Under the pieces are notes generated by a model that worked only from the letters and a program-made list of their open reading frames with translations, searched no databases and was not told the origin of the DNA. Made by a program: the position numbers and the translations under genes. From Bacteroidota bacterium (GTDB lineage: Bacteria; Bacteroidota; Bacteroidia; Chitinophagales; Chitinophagaceae): 64,000 nt of DNA. Of the stretch, positions 61,465-64,000 are shown in pieces. The stretch's first letter is position 1, and the number at the start of each line of letters is the position of its first letter. The stretch lies in contig VBAT01000006.1 in assembly GCA_005884665.1 (NCBI GenBank), positions 21,521-85,520 on the forward strand. Reading direction: 5' to 3'.

Positions 61465-64000
61465 TTAGAACTTGCCCGGGAAATTTTTATCCAGGAATTG
61501 CTTGTATTTGTCCAGGTCTTTACTATTCTTCAATACCTCCAGGTTTTCCTGGGTAATGATCGAATAAAAGTATTTTCCACCTTTCAGCCACGGGACGATT
61601 TGGGAGGCGGTGAGCGGTCTTGTTCTGTCCACATAAGCTATTGCTTCCTGCGCATCTTTAAACGGACTGATAAGCAGTAGCCGATTGTCGGTATCCACAT
61701 CTACGAGTTCGGTGTTCATTTGTTTGTTGTAATAGGTGTCCCGGTTGTACCCCGCAAAAGCATTCTTTGCTTCATTTACAAAGACAGGATCAACCTTGTT
61801 CAGTACAACCACCACGTAATGCGGCGCGGTAGGCGACGAGCTGTAATTCTTTGCAACGACCGCCGGTGTTGTGGCCAGCAGCTTCTTTGCACTGGTATCG
61901 ATCGTAGATCTGTCGTTAATAGCGAGTGGCGGTTGCTGAATGACCTGCTTTGTTCCCGCGCTATCCTTCCTTACTGGCGGTAGGGTTGTATTGGCAAAAG
62001 ATGCAGGCGCTTTTTTTGCCGTATCCGGTGCCGGCCTGTTGATCACAAGATTATTGAGCTCCTGTTCAATCTGGCTACGGCGGCTCAACACATCCTTCAT
62101 CGTCGTTGCCTTTGCTGCCAGTTGGGATTGGGGGAACCTGCTTATGATATTATTTAATGCTGTCCTGGCGGCACTATCCTGCCGCTGCCTGATATAATAT
62201 ACTGCCTCGATGTATAATAATTGCGGCGTCCAGAAACTGTTGCTGTATATACTATCTGCGATTTTCTTCTGCGCGATGGCCTCATCGAATTTTCCTTCTA
62301 TGAACAGGTCATAGATCCCCTCATACATTTTTGTTGCCTGTGTGTTGGTAGTGGTCGCGGGATTCTTTCCTGTTGTGACGATCGTAGTGAGATTGCTGCT
62401 GGAATATTTTTCATTCATCAATTTCTTTATCGCTTCAGCCTTTGCTGTTTCACCATTCTTGTTGTAGCAATAATAAAGATTGAAAAGCACTTCATCCATC
62501 TTTGGATGAGCTGGAAATCTTTGGCGCACGGCTTCAAGAGTTTCAGTGCCGATCGGGCAGTCCTCGAGTTTTTGGATATAATCCAAACCCAGAATGAACA
62601 TTGCGTGCTGGATAGAATCATTGGATTTTTGGAGCAGTTCAGGTGTCAGGGGCAATTTATCATACAAACCATCAAATGTGATTTCTGTTGGTTCATATGA
62701 CGGTTGATTACTCTTGTAGTTCACTATCGGATCGTTTGCGGCGTTGTTTCGAATTATATTGGAAATAGCAGCATTTCGTCGCCAGTTATCCTGGTTGGGC
62801 CGGTTGCCCCATTTTGCCTTGAACTCCGCAGCGCCTCTTTGCCTGTTGGCTTTATTATAAAAATACCATTCGCCTTTAGTGGCTGTGGTATTAAACAGGG
62901 GAGGGGGCTCTTGTGAATTAAAGGGGGTTGTTGCAGCGCCATTGTCTTTATACCCCTGTTCGCTACGAATTTGCCTTAAGATCTTTTTTACAAAATCCTT
63001 TCTTTCCTCTTCCGGCATATTGGCGACACGTTGCAGGCTATCCTGTCTTTCGATGATCTCGATACTGTTGGCGATCTCGCCCAGTACCGCTTTGCGGGCC
63101 AGTATAGCATCCGGGTCCTTTAAAAAAGGATCGTCCATCTTGAGACTATCGTAGAAATTATAAGCCTTGCGGTACAGACGTTTTGCAAATGATAATTCAG
63201 CCAATTGCAGAAAGGTCTTATTGCGTAAGTCCGGGTCATTGGAGCTGTATTTGGTGCTTTTTTCCAGTAGCGCCAGCGCTTTGTCAGTATTTTTTCGCTC
63301 CAGTTCCATTTGCGCTGCCATATAATAGATGATGTCGCGGTAATCCTGGTATTTATCTCTTTTTGCCATCTTGAGCAACATGGCAATATTCCTGTCAGCA
63401 TAATTCTCGTCACCATCTTTGTTTACCCGGATCATATAGAGACGGGCATAGATATCGAGAATAGGATCCGTGGTATGCCCGATCGCTTTTGAATAATAGG
63501 TTTCGGCCTGTTTGTACTGCCCGCTCATTTCATAAAGCTGGGCAAGCAGGTATTCCCACCTTGCCTGTTCCTGCTTGTTGGTCGCATTGCTTAGGGCGTT
63601 GGCCAGGTGTGCAGCGGAACTGTCCCACATCTTCTGTTTATAAAACCAGTAAGCCTGAACTTCTTCCAGGTCATTTTTGAGACGTGATGGAAATACAGGG
63701 TCATTTCTCAGAATAATAATAAGGCTGGCCGCTTCCGTATAGAGATCCTGGGCAAGGAAATTTCTTATTTGCCAGATAAATGCTTCGTTGCGGCTGGGCG
63801 GCGTCGAAAAAACCTGGCTGGGCAGACTGTTATTTTCTTTTGTGGCAATGGTGAATGCGTTATTCCCGTCCTGCTTGCTACCAATATTCTTGTAGTACCC
63901 ATCTTTTTCTTTTTTGGCAAAAGCGTAATTGATGAACTGGAACATCATGAACGCTGAATCGAAGTCTTTTTTCAGGTAATAAGTTATACCCCATAGCAGG
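61465..64000 (-). CDS. SprE/PorW-like TPR protein (5' end outside window)
   Basis: The minus-strand frame runs from the window edge to TAA at 61465, at least 844 codons. The codons before Met 63948 (LLWGITYYLKKDFDSAFM) continue the same protein, so the true start is beyond 64000. Repeated TPR units lie in the first third (LAQLYEMSGQYKQAETYYSKA, LLEKSTKYSSNDPDL). A long Pro/Ala/Thr-rich linker comes at about 650-720. The C-terminal domain ends YFYSIITQENLEVL and FLDKNFPGKF. This matches SprE/PorW, an outer-membrane-associated lipoprotein needed for type IX secretion and gliding. It fits the T9SS cargo gene at 36977. Confidence 0.85.
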   Translation of the reverse strand, partial: LLWGITYYLKKDFDSAFMMFQFINYAFAKKEKDGYYKNIGSKQDGNNAFTIATKENNSLPSQVFSTPPSRNEAFIWQIRNFLAQDLYTEAASLIIILRNDPVFPSRLKNDLEEVQAYWFYKQKMWDSSAAHLANALSNATNKQEQARWEYLLAQLYEMSGQYKQAETYYSKAIGHTTDPILDIYARLYMIRVNKDGDENYADRNIAMLLKMAKRDKYQDYRDIIYYMAAQMELERKNTDKALALLEKSTKYSSNDPDLRNKTFLQLAELSFAKRLYRKAYNFYDSLKMDDPFLKDPDAILARKAVLGEIANSIEIIERQDSLQRVANMPEEERKDFVKKILRQIRSEQGYKDNGAATTPFNSQEPPPLFNTTATKGEWYFYNKANRQRGAAEFKAKWGNRPNQDNWRRNAAISNIIRNNAANDPIVNYKSNQPSYEPTEITFDGLYDKLPLTPELLQKSNDSIQHAMFILGLDYIQKLEDCPIGTETLEAVRQRFPAHPKMDEVLFNLYYCYNKNGETAKAEAIKKLMNEKYSSSNLTTIVTTGKNPATTTNTQATKMYEGIYDLFIEGKFDEAIAQKKIADSIYSNSFWTPQLLYIEAVYYIRQRQDSAARTALNNIISRFPQSQLAAKATTMKDVLSRRSQIEQELNNLVINRPAPDTAKKAPASFANTTLPPVRKDSAGTKQVIQQPPLAINDRSTIDTSAKKLLATTPAVVAKNYSSSPTAPHYVVVVLNKVDPVFVNEAKNAFAGYNRDTYYNKQMNTELVDVDTDNRLLLISPFKDAQEAIAYVDRTRPLTASQIVPWLKGGKYFYSIITQENLEVLKNSKDLDKYKQFLDKNFPGKF

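Noticed and set aside
1-64000. CRISPR arrays, tRNA/rRNA genes, integrase or transposase
   Set aside because: I saw no regularly spaced identical direct repeats, no tRNA-like cloverleaf with TTCRA loop, and no protein with transposase or recombinase motifs while reading the window.

Overview
The window looks like chromosomal DNA of a Bacteroidota bacterium, most likely family Chitinophagaceae. The grounds are: type IX secretion and gliding signatures (a SprE/PorW-like TPR protein and a protein with a type B C-terminal sorting domain), TAnnTTTG-type promoter boxes close to start codons, weak Shine-Dalgarno use, many twin-arginine and signal-peptide proteins, BlaI/M56 regulators, and intergenic palindromic repeats of the kind common in this phylum. 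I see no tRNA, rRNA, CRISPR array, prophage or transposase. Assignment below phylum level is inference.

Layout. 1-9.8 kb: the 5' part of an M1 peptidase with a HupE/UreJ membrane protein and a DUF6702 protein, then a CNNM/CBS (CorC/HlyC-type) protein, a PAP2 phosphatase, an LTA-synthase-like enzyme, a methyltransferase and GlmM. 9.8-15.1 kb: an AT-rich orphan membrane protein, then a three-subunit Tat-exported molybdenum aldehyde/xanthine oxidoreductase operon (PaoABC type) interrupted by a DUF559 endonuclease gene with an adjacent GC-rich palindrome. 15.2-26.4 kb: a minus-strand run of tightly packed genes around polyphosphate kinase: an HD + Pycsar-type membrane protein, ppk1, an SdiA-regulated-like lipoprotein, a 1199-residue phosphoesterase/kinase-like/beta-barrel fusion and a GAF protein. 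26.5-32.5 kb: cysteine desulfurase, a BlaI/M56 pair with operator dyads, a small membrane protein, and two exported alpha/beta-barrel proteins. 32.6-42.8 kb: HtpG, an M20 peptidase, a T9SS cargo protein, a Tricorn-like protease split by a frameshift, and an NYN/LOTUS protein. 43-47 kb: exported carbohydrate-type enzymes (TIM-barrel isomerase, Gfo/Idh/MocA, DUF6807). 47-54 kb: two MITE-like elements of about 300 bp, a second copy of the small membrane protein, a phospholipase C, an OmpA protein and a gene broken by a stop codon. 54.3-64 kb: an ECF sigma factor overlapping a gene for an envelope-spanning barrel protein, UbiX, an alpha-oxoamine-synthase PLP enzyme, PBP1A and SprE/PorW (truncated by the window).

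The most unusual items are: the phosphoesterase/kinase-like/Omp85-like fusion, whose phosphoesterase active site is degraded while its kinase-like DxDRH loop is intact; the HD-Pycsar fusion placed directly before ppk1; two MITE-like elements with TTGGTTCTT ends; the DUF559/palindrome unit inside a metabolic operon; and two paralogous short membrane proteins with a conserved GYETAxDVLFPK tail.
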